From a virus, in the IMG/VR virus record IMGVR_UViG_3300050033_000162, positions 1 to 26,146 of that record: a stretch of 26,146 nt of DNA. One strand, given 5' to 3'. A model generated the notes under the pieces. That model ran no database searches and was not told the DNA's origin. It was given only the letters and a program-made list of their open reading frames with translations. Each line of letters starts with the position of its first letter. Position 1 is the first letter of the stretch. Of this stretch, positions 1 through 6,771 are shown in pieces. The position numbers and the translations under genes are program-made.

Positions 1-984
1 ACGTTTTTTCATACCGTTATTACCTTTAAAGATGGTTTTCATCAAACCGTTAACGGCTTTTTCGTCTAAGGTATTAAGGGCTATATTGGCAGATACAGGT
101 ATGGCGGTATCTTGTAAGAATCCACCGCAGGTATAAACACGCTGTGTCTGTCCTGCAACCAATGTATCAGTAACACTTCTTACGCCATTTAGGAAAGAAC
201 GCTCAATCTGAAGTTTAAAGTCTTCAATTGCGGCACGTTTCATATCTGCAAAATTCCAGTCGATCTTCTTTGTCATTTTCTCCTGGAAGTTTTCAATTTC
301 GACCTGTTCCATGAAAAGCTGAACGTAGTTGAAATCAGGATCAGGCATTGATGCCCATGAGGTAGTTGATGCTGTTTTTGCGTTGTGTGCTGAACCTCCA
401 CGATAAACAACAAGTCCGGCAAAGTCACCATATGCAAGATTTGAACCGGCAACGGCAGGATTGATAAGTTTGACAGTAATCTGGTTTGGATTAGGAATAC
501 CTGTAACAATTCCCATGATGGTACGACCACCTAATACTTTTGTTGCTCCGGTAATTTCAGGGACATAAACAGTATTTCCCATCGTGAAGAAAGATGAATC
601 AGCTAAAGTAAATGTTGTTACGCCTGAACCAATAGCGGTGGCAGAAGTAATAGTGGTTGACATGCCACGTGAATCAATGGCATAGTACTGTTTTTCCCAT
701 GAATCACACTTTCCACGGCTCTGATCACTCATTAGTGTCATTATGGGTGTTTGATAAGGCTTATATAGTTCTACTTTCCGCTGTACATCCTTCATGTCAA
801 TATACTCTGTAGTTTCAGAGTAATTACCGGCACCACCAGTTACATCTTCCTGAGATACAGGACTTGCAATAACAGTACCAGTTGCCATACAAACGAGCGT
901 TATAGGCATTAGCAGGTTAATAACAAGGACTGTTGCCATTACAAGCAAGAGTCCAATAAGACTGTGTACTTTAAACTTTTTCAT
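1..984 (-). CDS. Major capsid protein, C-terminus cut by the window edge
   Basis: The reading frame is open for 328 codons from the ATG at 982-984 to the window edge, so the C-terminus is missing. After about residue 45 the sequence has features of tailed-phage major capsid proteins of the SU10/DUF5309-like type: an early KPYQTPIMTLMS segment, a beta-rich middle (TTFTLADSSFF, NPNQITVKLINPA), and a helical stretch with FQEKMTKKIDW and IERSFLNGVRS that fits a HK97-fold spine helix. The scaffold-like gene lies 44 nt upstream, as usual for capsid genes. Oddly, residues 8-42 are strongly hydrophobic and follow MKK, like a signal or membrane segment. A shorter start at M33 (position 888) would remove it. 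Fold and role are inferred from pattern and context; the capsid call is fairly secure, the start less so. Confidence 0.78.
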   Translation of the reverse strand, partial: MKKFKVHSLIGLLLVMATVLVINLLMPITLVCMATGTVIASPVSQEDVTGGAGNYSETTEYIDMKDVQRKVELYKPYQTPIMTLMSDQSRGKCDSWEKQYYAIDSRGMSTTITSATAIGSGVTTFTLADSSFFTMGNTVYVPEITGATKVLGGRTIMGIVTGIPNPNQITVKLINPAVAGSNLAYGDFAGLVVYRGGSAHNAKTASTTSWASMPDPDFNYVQLFMEQVEIENFQEKMTKKIDWNFADMKRAAIEDFKLQIERSFLNGVRSVTDTLVAGQTQRVYTCGGFLQDTAIPVSANIALNTLDEKAVNGLMKTIFKGNNGMKKR

Positions 985-1028
985 TCTTTTTTGATTTTGA
1001 TTAATACTGGTTTATATGAACTCTCGAT

Positions 1029-1877
1029 TTATAATTTTACATCGCGCATGAATTTTGCACCAAAATCTTTAGGTGTTCTTTTGGGTTCCGGTGCTTTAAC
1101 TATCCCTGCATTTCCTTCCGGCAAATAGTCCTTTGCGGCCTGTTCTTTGCTCAGGTTTTTAGCAACGATCTTTTCATTTTTACCTATGATTTTGCCGTTC
1201 TCTTCGGCTTCGGCTATTTGAGATTCTTTTGCGGCCATATCACCATCGTACTTAAATGCTTTTTCAAGAAGTGCCAAGTCTGCTTTTGTGATAAGTCCGT
1301 CTTTGCCATCGTCGTAATGTTTGATCACGAAATCTTCAAAGGCTTGTGCTTTCTCTTCGTCCCAATCTTTCTTCTCTTCCATGAATTCGGAAATGTCATT
1401 AAAGGATATTTCCATGTTCTTTTTTACAAGTTCCTGATGGGCTTTGGTGGCGGTGACTTTTTCTGAAAATTTACCTTTGTCTTCTTCGTAATCGTCCTGA
1501 TCAATTTCTTCCAGAACGGCTTGCATTTCCTCCTTATCGTAGTTACGGGCTAATGACTTGACTACGTCACCAGTTTCAAGCATATCAGAAATAAAGGCGG
1601 CTGTTTGTGTATCGGTATTTGCCAGATCATAGAGTTTATCGTACACCGGAACCATCATTTTAACGATTGTTAGCAGTCCTGCGGTGATTCCTTCGGGGGT
1701 AGATGTGTCTGCATCAGGAGCAAATCTTTCAATAAATGCGATTGCTTCCGAATTATCGGGAGCGTTTTCAGGCACAGTTTCAGCCGGAGCCGTTTCGACG
1801 GGGGCGGTATCTGTAACAGGGTTTGCTTCAGGAATTGCCTGATCTATTGGATTTTGTTCTGATTCTTTACCTTTCAT
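1029..1877 (-). CDS. Probable capsid scaffolding protein
   Basis: This 282-residue protein has a Pro/Ala/Glu-rich disordered N-terminus (about residues 1-45), then highly charged helices (DQDDYEEDKGKFSEKVTATK, EEKKDWDEEKAQAFEDF), and a basic C-terminal tail (APEPKRTPKDFGAKFMRDVKL region). An acidic helical body with a basic C-terminus is the usual layout of phage scaffolds, whose C-terminal helix binds the capsid protein. It is the first gene of a leftward pair with the capsid gene 44 nt downstream. A conserved 14-mer lies 33 nt upstream of the start. No catalytic triad for a fused prohead protease is visible. The role comes from composition and position, not sequence homology, so a head decoration or core protein remains possible. 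Confidence 0.62.
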   Translation of the reverse strand: MKGKESEQNPIDQAIPEANPVTDTAPVETAPAETVPENAPDNSEAIAFIERFAPDADTSTPEGITAGLLTIVKMMVPVYDKLYDLANTDTQTAAFISDMLETGDVVKSLARNYDKEEMQAVLEEIDQDDYEEDKGKFSEKVTATKAHQELVKKNMEISFNDISEFMEEKKDWDEEKAQAFEDFVIKHYDDGKDGLITKADLALLEKAFKYDGDMAAKESQIAEAEENGKIIGKNEKIVAKNLSKEQAAKDYLPEGNAGIVKAPEPKRTPKDFGAKFMRDVKL

Positions 1878-1910
1878 AGCACGCTGTATTAGCTTGTTAA
1901 ATGCTTACAG

Positions 1911-1924
1911 CCAAAGAAAAAGAA
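1911..1924 (-). promoter_or_regulatory. Candidate late promoter element, copy 1
   Basis: The minus strand reads TTCTTTTTCTTTGG, 33 nt upstream of the scaffold start. The identical 14-mer occurs 25 nt upstream of the first gene of the other minus-strand operon (24842-24855). I saw no copy elsewhere in the window. Within the same divergent region the minus strand also carries TAGTTTTG (1975-1982), a perfect TAnnTTTG -7 box, which is an alternative promoter for this operon. Confidence 0.5.
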
Positions 1925-1966
1925 TGAAGGGGGAAAAAAGTGTTATATTTTAACCTAAGAAAATGA

Positions 1967-1996
1967 TTAAATATCAAAACTATTTGTTATATTGGG
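1967..1996 (+). promoter_or_regulatory. Candidate plus-strand phage promoter, copy 1
   Basis: TATATTGGG at 1988-1996 has a TTAA 21 nt upstream (1967-1970). The core TATATTGG differs from the Bacteroidota -7 consensus TAnnTTTG at one position. The same core sits ahead of both YopX genes (6762 and 25479). This copy would transcribe rightward into the small-protein/terminase operon. It is the weakest of the three: one G fewer, and 66 nt from the first start codon instead of 20-26. Confidence 0.45.
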
Positions 1997-2061
1997 TAAA
2001 ATGAATTGAACATTTGAAAGACTATGAGAAGAGTGAAATATGTGAAACTAAATGAAAGATT

Positions 2062-2277
2062 ATGAAAGTTAGATGTTTTATTGTTTCAACAGTTGGGGAA
2101 GCTCCAAATGGAAGAGTTGAATTTAGCACTTTTGATATGAAGAGGGAGTATTTCGTTTCTTATGCTGAGTGCATATCGGCTTGTTCTGAACTACATCCGT
2201 ATCTAAAAAATATCACCATTACCGGAATAACAGAATTAACGCAAGAAGATCTTGATTCATTTGGTAAAAATCAATAA
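2062..2277 (+). CDS. Small phage protein of unknown function (71 aa)
   Basis: I do not recognise this family. The protein is compact, with a predicted beta-strand start (KVRCFIVSTVG), an aromatic middle and the helix YFVSYAECISACSEL, ending in acidic TELTQEDLDSFGKNQ. It has two cysteines and no membrane segment or known motif. It is the first gene of the rightward operon that contains the terminase, with the next gene 3 nt downstream. An ATG at 2052 is a possible but less likely alternative start in another frame. The compact size and tight packing suggest a real gene. Confidence 0.6.
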   Translation: MKVRCFIVSTVGEAPNGRVEFSTFDMKREYFVSYAECISACSELHPYLKNITITGITELTQEDLDSFGKNQ

Positions 2278-2280
2278 CCC

Positions 2281-2793
2281 ATGAAATTCAACTTTATTAA
2301 AACGTCCCCAGTGGAGATACTTGATTTTGAAAAAAAAATAGGGATGGAATTGGTGGTAGACATGCTTAATCACAACATGATGTCCTTTCAATTTGAAGGC
2401 TCACAAAACGATCCGTTTATTTATGATTTTGAAAGCACAAAACCAGATATCGACAAAGCCCTATCGTATATGTGCAATGCAATTAAAGGAACTAGGTTGT
2501 ATTGTAAAAATATTCCTAAAGGTTATAATAGTACAGTTGTCATTCTTCCACACCTTGTCCATACCCGAAAGGTAGAGATACCAACAGAAGAACCAAAATA
2601 TCAAAAACCACCATTAGGAATTATTCCTAAAAAATTACATGACGAGCGGAGATATAGCGACTTGTGCAATGCTATTTTGAGATATAATACCGTAAATAAA
2701 CCTGTTCCCATAGAATGGGAAGAAGAAATAAGGTTTTTAGAACACTTGTATCATTCCGAAATGCTTAACTCACAAGACAATACCAAATCATAA
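2281..2793 (+). CDS. Conserved-looking phage protein of unknown function (170 aa)
   Basis: The protein appears to have two parts. The N-terminal half (about 1-95) is a mixed alpha/beta segment without recognisable motifs. The C-terminal half holds GIIPKKLHDERRYSDLCNAI followed by RYNTVNKPVPIEWEEEIRFL. This pattern (G-hydrophobic-xP, then HDERR, then AI-RY, then a P-W-E-E turn) recurs in small hypothetical proteins of Bacteroidota phages and prophages, where its function is not known to me. It is packed 3 nt after the upstream gene and 5 nt before the next, so it belongs to the same operon. No enzymatic motif is visible. Confidence 0.7.
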   Translation: MKFNFIKTSPVEILDFEKKIGMELVVDMLNHNMMSFQFEGSQNDPFIYDFESTKPDIDKALSYMCNAIKGTRLYCKNIPKGYNSTVVILPHLVHTRKVEIPTEEPKYQKPPLGIIPKKLHDERRYSDLCNAILRYNTVNKPVPIEWEEEIRFLEHLYHSEMLNSQDNTKS

Positions 2794-2798
2794 ATATC

Positions 2799-3074
2799 AT
2801 GGGGGGACCATCTGAACGCACAGCAAAAAACCACCAAGAGGTAATTAATCTCTACAATCAAAAGTATGAGAATGCTCGGGAAGTTTACAAAAGAGAGGGA
2901 TGGAATTTTCAAAGTTTCAAACCTGCTTCTCTTTATCAGGAGGTAGCCGACGAACTTTGCTATCAGGCTATAACTGTCCGTATCATCATAAACGGATATG
3001 GAAAAACAGTAAGACAACAACATAAGGCCGCTATATGTCGCTTATCCTTGAAGAAAACGCCCGTAGGAATCTGA
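2799..3074 (+). CDS. Small basic HTH-like protein upstream of terminase; candidate small terminase subunit
   Basis: This 91-residue basic protein has a central segment, ASLYQEVADELCYQAITVRI, that could form a helix-turn-helix (helix, AxELxYQA turn, then TVRIIING as recognition helix). Its 3' end overlaps the terminase large-subunit start by 40 nt, which suggests translational coupling. Position directly before the large subunit and a DNA-binding look fit a small terminase subunit, but it is shorter than most of these and lacks a clear oligomerisation domain. It ends with TGA, one of very few TGA stops here. The HTH protein at 24958 is a competing candidate. Confidence 0.5.
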   Translation: MGGPSERTAKNHQEVINLYNQKYENAREVYKREGWNFQSFKPASLYQEVADELCYQAITVRIIINGYGKTVRQQHKAAICRLSLKKTPVGI

Positions 3075-5068
3075 TCCTTGACGCTCCTTACAATCCCTTA
3101 ACAGGTGTAGGATCTACTTTAGACAGACAATTATTTGAATTGTCTGATCTAAACGATAAACTGTACCTTCCTAAATCTATGGTAAATGTTCCCTGGATTC
3201 AAGAATTAGGAGAAAGTAAGAGTATGGCAGAGTTTGTAAAGAAAAGTAAAAACCCAATACTCTTAAAAGCAAGCGATCCATTAGGCGTAATGAGAGACGT
3301 TTTTTTGAATGAAAGGTTAGATCAGGATTTTGAATACTGGTGTGCTTTGTGTGCGAAGATTAAGCCAAAAAAAGGCGGTGATTTCATTCCTTTTTATCTG
3401 AATTACCCTCAAAGATTATTGTGGCATGAACAGTATGAAATGCTGATTAATCTTTTGCCAATCTTCTTTATGCTGTTAAAGTCTCGTCAGTTTGGAGGAT
3501 CAACAGAAATTGACGTATTGAGCGCGTACATTCAGACCAGACTAAAAACAAACTGGAATAGTCTTATTGCGGCTCATATCAATCAGGGAGCAACAAATAT
3601 ACGTTCCATGACAACCAATCTGTTCAAGTACTATCCTCAGCATATTGATAATGTTACCCTGAAACCGTTTGAAGGAACCCACAATATCAAAATTATTCCT
3701 GAGCGAAGCAATAAAATTACAATCGGTTCTATGGAAACCCCGGACTCTATCAGAACAGATGATTTAAAGATTGCACATGTTTCAGAGTTTGGGTTAATGA
3801 AAAAAACACAAGGCAAGTCACCGGAGGACTTAATACAGTCGATTATAGGGACACTTCCAATGGATGAACCTTATACAATGTTTGCCATAGAATCAACGGC
3901 CAAAGGTGTTGGTAACGCTTTTCATCGCATGTGGCAACAATCTGTAAGGGAGGAAAACGGATTAAAAGCAATATTCATCCCGTGGCTGAAGGATGGCAAA
4001 AACAGGATTCAGTTTAAAGAGAAAGAGAACAAAGAGGAATTTGTAAAATTATTCAGTGATTACGAAAAATATCTTTGGGAAAAAGGAGCAACGCTTGAAG
4101 GAATAAAATTCTATCGCAAGCAGTTAGGATTATTCAGTGGTGACATGTGGCGTATGCAGTCAGAATTCCCTACTACTCCGGAGGAAGCTTTTCAAAGTAC
4201 GGGTAATCGATATTATCCACCTCAGTACGTTCTTGCACTTCGTCAGGATAATAAAGAACCGATTTGGAAAGGCGAAATAATGGGAGATTCAACAAAAGGG
4301 AAATTGGCACTTGAAAATTTACGATTTGTTGAAAATACTCGCGGTAATTTATGGGTGTGGGAATTTCCGGATGAATTTAACGAGTATGATTTCAGGTATG
4401 TAGTCTGCATGGATATTGGCGGTACAAATGCAAAAGCAGACTATTCTATCATTCGGGTTATTGATCGTTTACCAATGATACACGGCAAGGATTTAAAGGC
4501 AATTATGACGTGGAAAGGTCATTTAGATCAGGATTTATTGGCGTGGAAAGGTATTCAAGTATCAAAAATGTGTGACAATGCGCTTTTCACACCGGAGGAC
4601 AATAGTTTTGACAGGGATAAAGAAGAAGATGGAGAACATTTTCAGACTATTCTTTACCAGATTAAGGATGATTACAGGAATATTTATATCAGAAATGACG
4701 AAGAGAAGGTTGGCAATGATTGGATTCCAAAATACGGCTTTAACACCAACAGGAAAACAAAAGGATTGGCTGTAAACTCCCTGAAATTTGCCGCAAGGGA
4801 CCGAATGAACAGGGATATTGAGAAGCCAGACAAGTACTATGGATATATTGAACCTGACGAAAGAGTTTGCACCGAAATGGATTGTTACGAAATAAAGGCA
4901 GATGGTAAACTTGGTGCAACGGATGGAGAACATGACGATTTATTAATGGCTACAGCAATTGGTTTATACGTGGCTCTTGACATTAATAAGCTCCCATTAC
5001 CACGATTAAGGCGACAGGAAACGGTTTACAAAAAGCCCGTCCGAAGATCAGAGAGTAGTATATTTTAA
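3035..5068 (+). CDS. terL: Terminase large subunit (packaging ATPase and nuclease)
   Basis: This 677-residue motor protein would pump DNA into proheads and cut it. The ATPase domain has a non-classical Walker A, KSRQFGGST (about residues 149-157), of the K-x-RQ-x-G-x-S type seen in many terminases. A Walker B-like strand, LKIAHVSEF, ends with catalytic Glu251, and FAIESTAKG (283-291) supplies the coupling motif. The C-terminal RNase H-like nuclease shows VVCMDIGG (Asp460), an acidic pair in FTPEDN (521-522) and ATDGEHDDLLMA with Asp634/635. All expected acidic residues are present, so it looks functional. The ATG lies inside the preceding gene (40-nt overlap). It is encoded on the strand opposite to portal and capsid, which is unusual for a packaging gene. 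Confidence 0.95.
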   Translation: MSLILEENARRNLILDAPYNPLTGVGSTLDRQLFELSDLNDKLYLPKSMVNVPWIQELGESKSMAEFVKKSKNPILLKASDPLGVMRDVFLNERLDQDFEYWCALCAKIKPKKGGDFIPFYLNYPQRLLWHEQYEMLINLLPIFFMLLKSRQFGGSTEIDVLSAYIQTRLKTNWNSLIAAHINQGATNIRSMTTNLFKYYPQHIDNVTLKPFEGTHNIKIIPERSNKITIGSMETPDSIRTDDLKIAHVSEFGLMKKTQGKSPEDLIQSIIGTLPMDEPYTMFAIESTAKGVGNAFHRMWQQSVREENGLKAIFIPWLKDGKNRIQFKEKENKEEFVKLFSDYEKYLWEKGATLEGIKFYRKQLGLFSGDMWRMQSEFPTTPEEAFQSTGNRYYPPQYVLALRQDNKEPIWKGEIMGDSTKGKLALENLRFVENTRGNLWVWEFPDEFNEYDFRYVVCMDIGGTNAKADYSIIRVIDRLPMIHGKDLKAIMTWKGHLDQDLLAWKGIQVSKMCDNALFTPEDNSFDRDKEEDGEHFQTILYQIKDDYRNIYIRNDEEKVGNDWIPKYGFNTNRKTKGLAVNSLKFAARDRMNRDIEKPDKYYGYIEPDERVCTEMDCYEIKADGKLGATDGEHDDLLMATAIGLYVALDINKLPLPRLRRQETVYKKPVRRSESSIF

Positions 5069-5098
5069 ATTACAAATGATTGAAAAATATAAACCATT

Positions 5099-5560
5099 AT
5101 GAACGAAAGATTAATTCTTAAATCACGTCTCTCACAGAAGAACGTAACACTAACAGAACCACAATGGCAAGCTTGTGAGCTTGCAATGATTGATGTATCT
5201 ATCCAAGCCGTCAACAGGTACAAAGACAACGAAGCAAAGGCGATTAATGGCGAAGCTGTAGCGTTTTTTCCTTCCATTATCCGGGGTGAACTGGTTGCCT
5301 GGATTCGCTTCCAATACTTGAAACATGCAAAGAAAACAGCGCAATTACTTGCTGATTCACGAAACATGCTTCATTACGTCATTAGAAAGACGGCAATTAC
5401 CTATATCATCATTCCTAATGATATGGTTGATCATCATAAGCGTATCGGAACATTCAGAAAGGATATAACAGCCAAAGAACTTCATGAAATTTCTGATTTT
5501 GTGGCCTATCCACCAGAAAGAGAAGTTAAAGTAGTAAGGGTGCTGCATAAAAAAAAGTAG
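5099..5560 (+). CDS. Phage protein of unknown function (153 aa)
   Basis: I do not recognise this protein. It begins with a hydrophilic helix (SQKNVTLTEPQWQACELAMI), continues through probable alpha-helices (IRGELVAWIRFQYLKHAKKT), then a strand-rich part (KTAITYIIIPND) and a basic C-terminus (REVKVVRVLHKKK). No membrane segment, signal peptide or catalytic motif is visible. It starts 30 nt after the terminase and ends with TAG one base before the next ATG, so it is probably cotranscribed and translationally coupled with the metallopeptidase-like gene. Confidence 0.65.
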   Translation: MNERLILKSRLSQKNVTLTEPQWQACELAMIDVSIQAVNRYKDNEAKAINGEAVAFFPSIIRGELVAWIRFQYLKHAKKTAQLLADSRNMLHYVIRKTAITYIIIPNDMVDHHKRIGTFRKDITAKELHEISDFVAYPPEREVKVVRVLHKKK

Positions 5561-5561
5561 C

Positions 5562-5909
5562 ATGAAAATAAAACGAATCCCATATGTAATTTATGATTTT
5601 GACCTAATCATTTTCACCGGAGGAACAGAAAAGGAAATATCAAAATACCTTAAATCAATTGTTCCTGACGATGTAGAAGACGAGGTTGATGAAATTGATT
5701 TTAAAAGCAGGGGTTATACGTTTATGTTTTCATCCGGTCAAACAATTATCAGATTTGGCAAAGATTCAAATATGGGAACTGTTGCACATGAGATTTTTCA
5801 CGCAGCAGAATTTCTAATGAGAAGATTACGAATGACTCTTAGTGACGATAGTAGTGAGGCATATGCTTATTTAATTGGGTACATTACAAATCAGTATTAC
5901 CAAAAATAA
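5562..5909 (+). CDS. HExxH metallopeptidase-like phage protein (115 aa)
   Basis: Residues 72-82 include VAHEIFHAAEF, a zinc-binding HExxH motif (H76, E77, H80). It is followed 19 residues later by SSEAYAYLIGYI, where E99 is well placed as the third ligand of a gluzincin-like site. The N-terminal half is a small alpha/beta region (IPYVIYDFDLIIFTGG). At 115 residues it is close to a bare catalytic core, with no signal peptide. Such mini-peptidases occur in Bacteroidota phages and may act on a host or virion protein; the substrate is unknown. A conserved fold without protease activity cannot be excluded. It ends with TAA, 46 nt before the next gene. Confidence 0.72.
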   Translation: MKIKRIPYVIYDFDLIIFTGGTEKEISKYLKSIVPDDVEDEVDEIDFKSRGYTFMFSSGQTIIRFGKDSNMGTVAHEIFHAAEFLMRRLRMTLSDDSSEAYAYLIGYITNQYYQK

Positions 5910-5955
5910 ATTTTAACTAAAACCTTACGAGTGTATAGGTAACCGTTATTAAATT

Positions 5956-6252
5956 ATGGACAACAATAAATTATGTGTACAGGGTAGCGAAACCCAATCT
6001 TCCGAACTTGATGGCTTATTGATCAATTTTAGGAATGAACTAATATGTATGCAGTCGGTAGCCGGCTCAATTGAACGAAGCACAGCAAAAATTAAGGAAT
6101 TCAGAAATCCTGAAGTGTGCGAAAAAAGCAATTCTGTGGATCAGCCTACATGTGGAATTATTGAAAAGTTTCTTGCGCTGATTTTAGAGATGCAACAATG
6201 CAACTCTGTTTTAAGTCGGGCCGCAAACGGACTTGAAAAGTTTGTAGGATAA
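5956..6252 (+). CDS. Small helical phage protein of unknown function (98 aa)
   Basis: The protein looks all-helical. Helix 1 covers LDGLLINFRNELICMQSVAG, helix 2 SIERSTAKIKEFR, and after a short turn with two cysteines (SVDQPTCG) comes IIEKFLALILEMQQCNSVLS. The heptad-like spacing of hydrophobic residues suggests a coiled-coil or helical bundle. There is no known motif. It is the last protein gene before the noncoding tRNA-like locus. No terminator hairpin with a T-run is seen right after the stop, so read-through into that locus is possible. Confidence 0.6.
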   Translation: MDNNKLCVQGSETQSSELDGLLINFRNELICMQSVAGSIERSTAKIKEFRNPEVCEKSNSVDQPTCGIIEKFLALILEMQQCNSVLSRAANGLEKFVG

Positions 6253-6299
6253 GTAAAAAATAATCGCTTTCCACTATTGTATAATTGAAATAGATTAGT

Positions 6300-6308
6300 T
6301 ATATTTTG
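6300..6308 (+). promoter_or_regulatory. Candidate promoter box of the noncoding locus
   Basis: TATATTTTG resembles the TATATTGGG core of the plus-strand promoters and approximates the Bacteroidota -7 element. It lies 46 nt before the hairpin at 6354 and upstream of the tRNA-like elements, with no protein start between it and the terminator at 6687. AT-rich sequence makes chance occurrence plausible. Confidence 0.3.
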
Positions 6309-6353
6309 AACGGAAAGATTCATATTTTTTTAAGTTTATCGTTACAAGATTAT

Positions 6354-6380
6354 CCCGAAGGGTCAACAATCGCCTTCGGG
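6354..6380 (+). other. GC-rich hairpin at the head of the noncoding locus
   Basis: CCCGAAGG (6354-6361) pairs perfectly with CCTTCGGG (6373-6380) around an 11-nt loop. There is no T-run on either side, so it is not an intrinsic terminator. It ends 5 nt before the first tRNA-like element and could be a processing or protective 5' structure. Confidence 0.55.
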
Positions 6381-6385
6381 AAAAC

Positions 6386-6442
6386 GGGGGATAATTGGTA
6401 ATGCGGCTGACGAGACGCGGGGGTTCGATTCCCTAATCCTCC
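6386..6442 (+). pseudogene. Truncated tRNA-like element lacking D-stem and anticodon arm
   Basis: GGGGGAT (6386-6392) pairs with ATCCTCC (6435-6441; one G-T pair) as an acceptor stem, followed by A as discriminator. A T-arm is visible as GGGGG, loop TTCGATT (6424-6430) and CCCTA; three pairs are Watson-Crick. AATTGGTA (6393-6400) matches the D-loop of the intact neighbour at 6575-6582, but the 5' D-stem strand is missing. Only 18 nt remain between D-loop and T-stem instead of a full anticodon arm. At 57 nt it reads as a tRNA with internal deletions, or a tRNA mimic. No anticodon can be assigned. Confidence 0.45.
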
Positions 6443-6448
6443 ACATAT

Positions 6449-6536
6449 GGGTGAGTAGATAGGTTGCATAAAGAGGCGCAATTCTGATGCAAATTGAGTG
6501 AAATGACTATCGAGAATTCTCAATCAATCACCCTCC
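6449..6536 (+). ncRNA. Structured element with acceptor-like ends and encoded CCA
   Basis: GGGTGA (6449-6454) pairs with TCACCC (6528-6533), followed by T and CCA, like a tRNA acceptor end. Inside are alternative hairpins: CAATT/AATTG (6479-6483 with 6492-6496) around CTGATGCA, which resembles a tRNA-Ile(GAU) anticodon loop with one extra base, or TTGCAT/ATGCAA (6464-6469 with 6487-6492). A canonical T-loop is absent; instead there is the palindrome GAGAATTCTC (6512-6521). It may be a strongly diverged tRNA or another folded RNA. Confidence 0.28.
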
Positions 6537-6561
6537 ACATAATCAGCCTCAAGAGGTAACC

Positions 6562-6634
6562 GCCGGATTAGCTCAATTGGTAGAGCGCCCCTCCTTCATT
6601 GGGGTAGTTGAAGGTTCGAGTCCTTCATCTTGCT
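6562..6634 (+). tRNA. tRNA-like cloverleaf, anticodon UUC or UCA, possibly non-functional
   Basis: The 73-nt length is that of a standard tRNA. The D-arm is perfect (GCTC, loop AATTGGTA, GAGC at 6571-6586), as is the T-arm (GAAGG, loop TTCGAGT, CCTTC at 6610-6626). The acceptor stem GCCGGAT/ATCTTGC has one C-T mismatch and one G-T pair. The anticodon stem has four G-C pairs and a T-T mismatch. By standard numbering the anticodon is TTC (Glu), but position 33 would be C instead of the near-invariant U. Sliding by one base restores U33 and gives anticodon TCA, which would read UGA. No CCA is encoded. The defects suggest decay or specialisation. Confidence 0.5.
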
Positions 6635-6686
6635 CGTAGTTAGTTTTTTGTTTCCAGTAGTTAGTAGTTTTAGTTTTTTAGTTTCG

Positions 6687-6718
6687 AATCCCTCAGCCAA
6701 CACTGGGGGATTTTTTTT
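6687..6718 (+). terminator. Intrinsic terminator of the noncoding locus
   Basis: AATCCCTCAG (6687-6696) pairs with CTGGGGGATT (6703-6712) through ten pairs (one T-G) around the loop CCAACA, followed by T through 6718. The 5' arm begins inside a T-loop-like TTCGAATCCC, so the terminator may have evolved from, or arrived with, a tRNA 3' end. Confidence 0.85.
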
Positions 6719-6739
6719 GAAATTATTTTTAATTTATAG

Positions 6740-6771
6740 TTAATATATCAGATTTAATTATTATATTGGGG
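6740..6771 (+). promoter_or_regulatory. Candidate plus-strand phage promoter, copy 2 (YopX/methyltransferase operon)
   Basis: TATATTGGGG (6762-6771) has TTAA 22 nt upstream (6740-6743) and lies 26 nt before the YopX-like ATG, just after the terminator of the noncoding locus. The extended stretch TTATATTGGGG is identical to that before the second YopX gene at 25478-25488, which argues for a phage-specific promoter. Confidence 0.6.

Larger units (their letters stand above)
6318..6718 (+). ncRNA. Noncoding locus with tRNA-like elements, about 400 nt
   Basis: The 544 nt between 6252 and 6797 contain no credible protein gene but are full of foldable RNA. In order there is a GC-rich hairpin (6354-6380), a shortened tRNA-like element (6386-6442), an element closed by GGGTGA/TCACCC (6449-6533), a nearly complete tRNA-like cloverleaf (6562-6634), a T-loop-like TTCGAAT (6683-6689), and an intrinsic terminator (6687-6718). 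A promoter-like box precedes it and the next promoter starts just after it, so it may be an independent transcript. It could be a decaying tRNA cluster or a functional structured RNA. Boundaries are inferred. Confidence 0.45.

Noticed and set aside
273-530. Minus-strand ORF of 85 residues inside the capsid gene
   Set aside because: It lies in another frame of the continuous capsid reading frame and has no start context or recognisable content.
6354-6380. CCCGAAGG/CCTTCGGG hairpin as an intrinsic terminator
   Set aside because: No T-run follows it on either strand.
6683-6718. T-loop-like TTCGAATCCC next to the terminator as a phage attachment site (tRNA 3' end)
   Set aside because: No integrase, no matching second copy and no T-stem partner upstream are visible; tRNA decay explains it as well.
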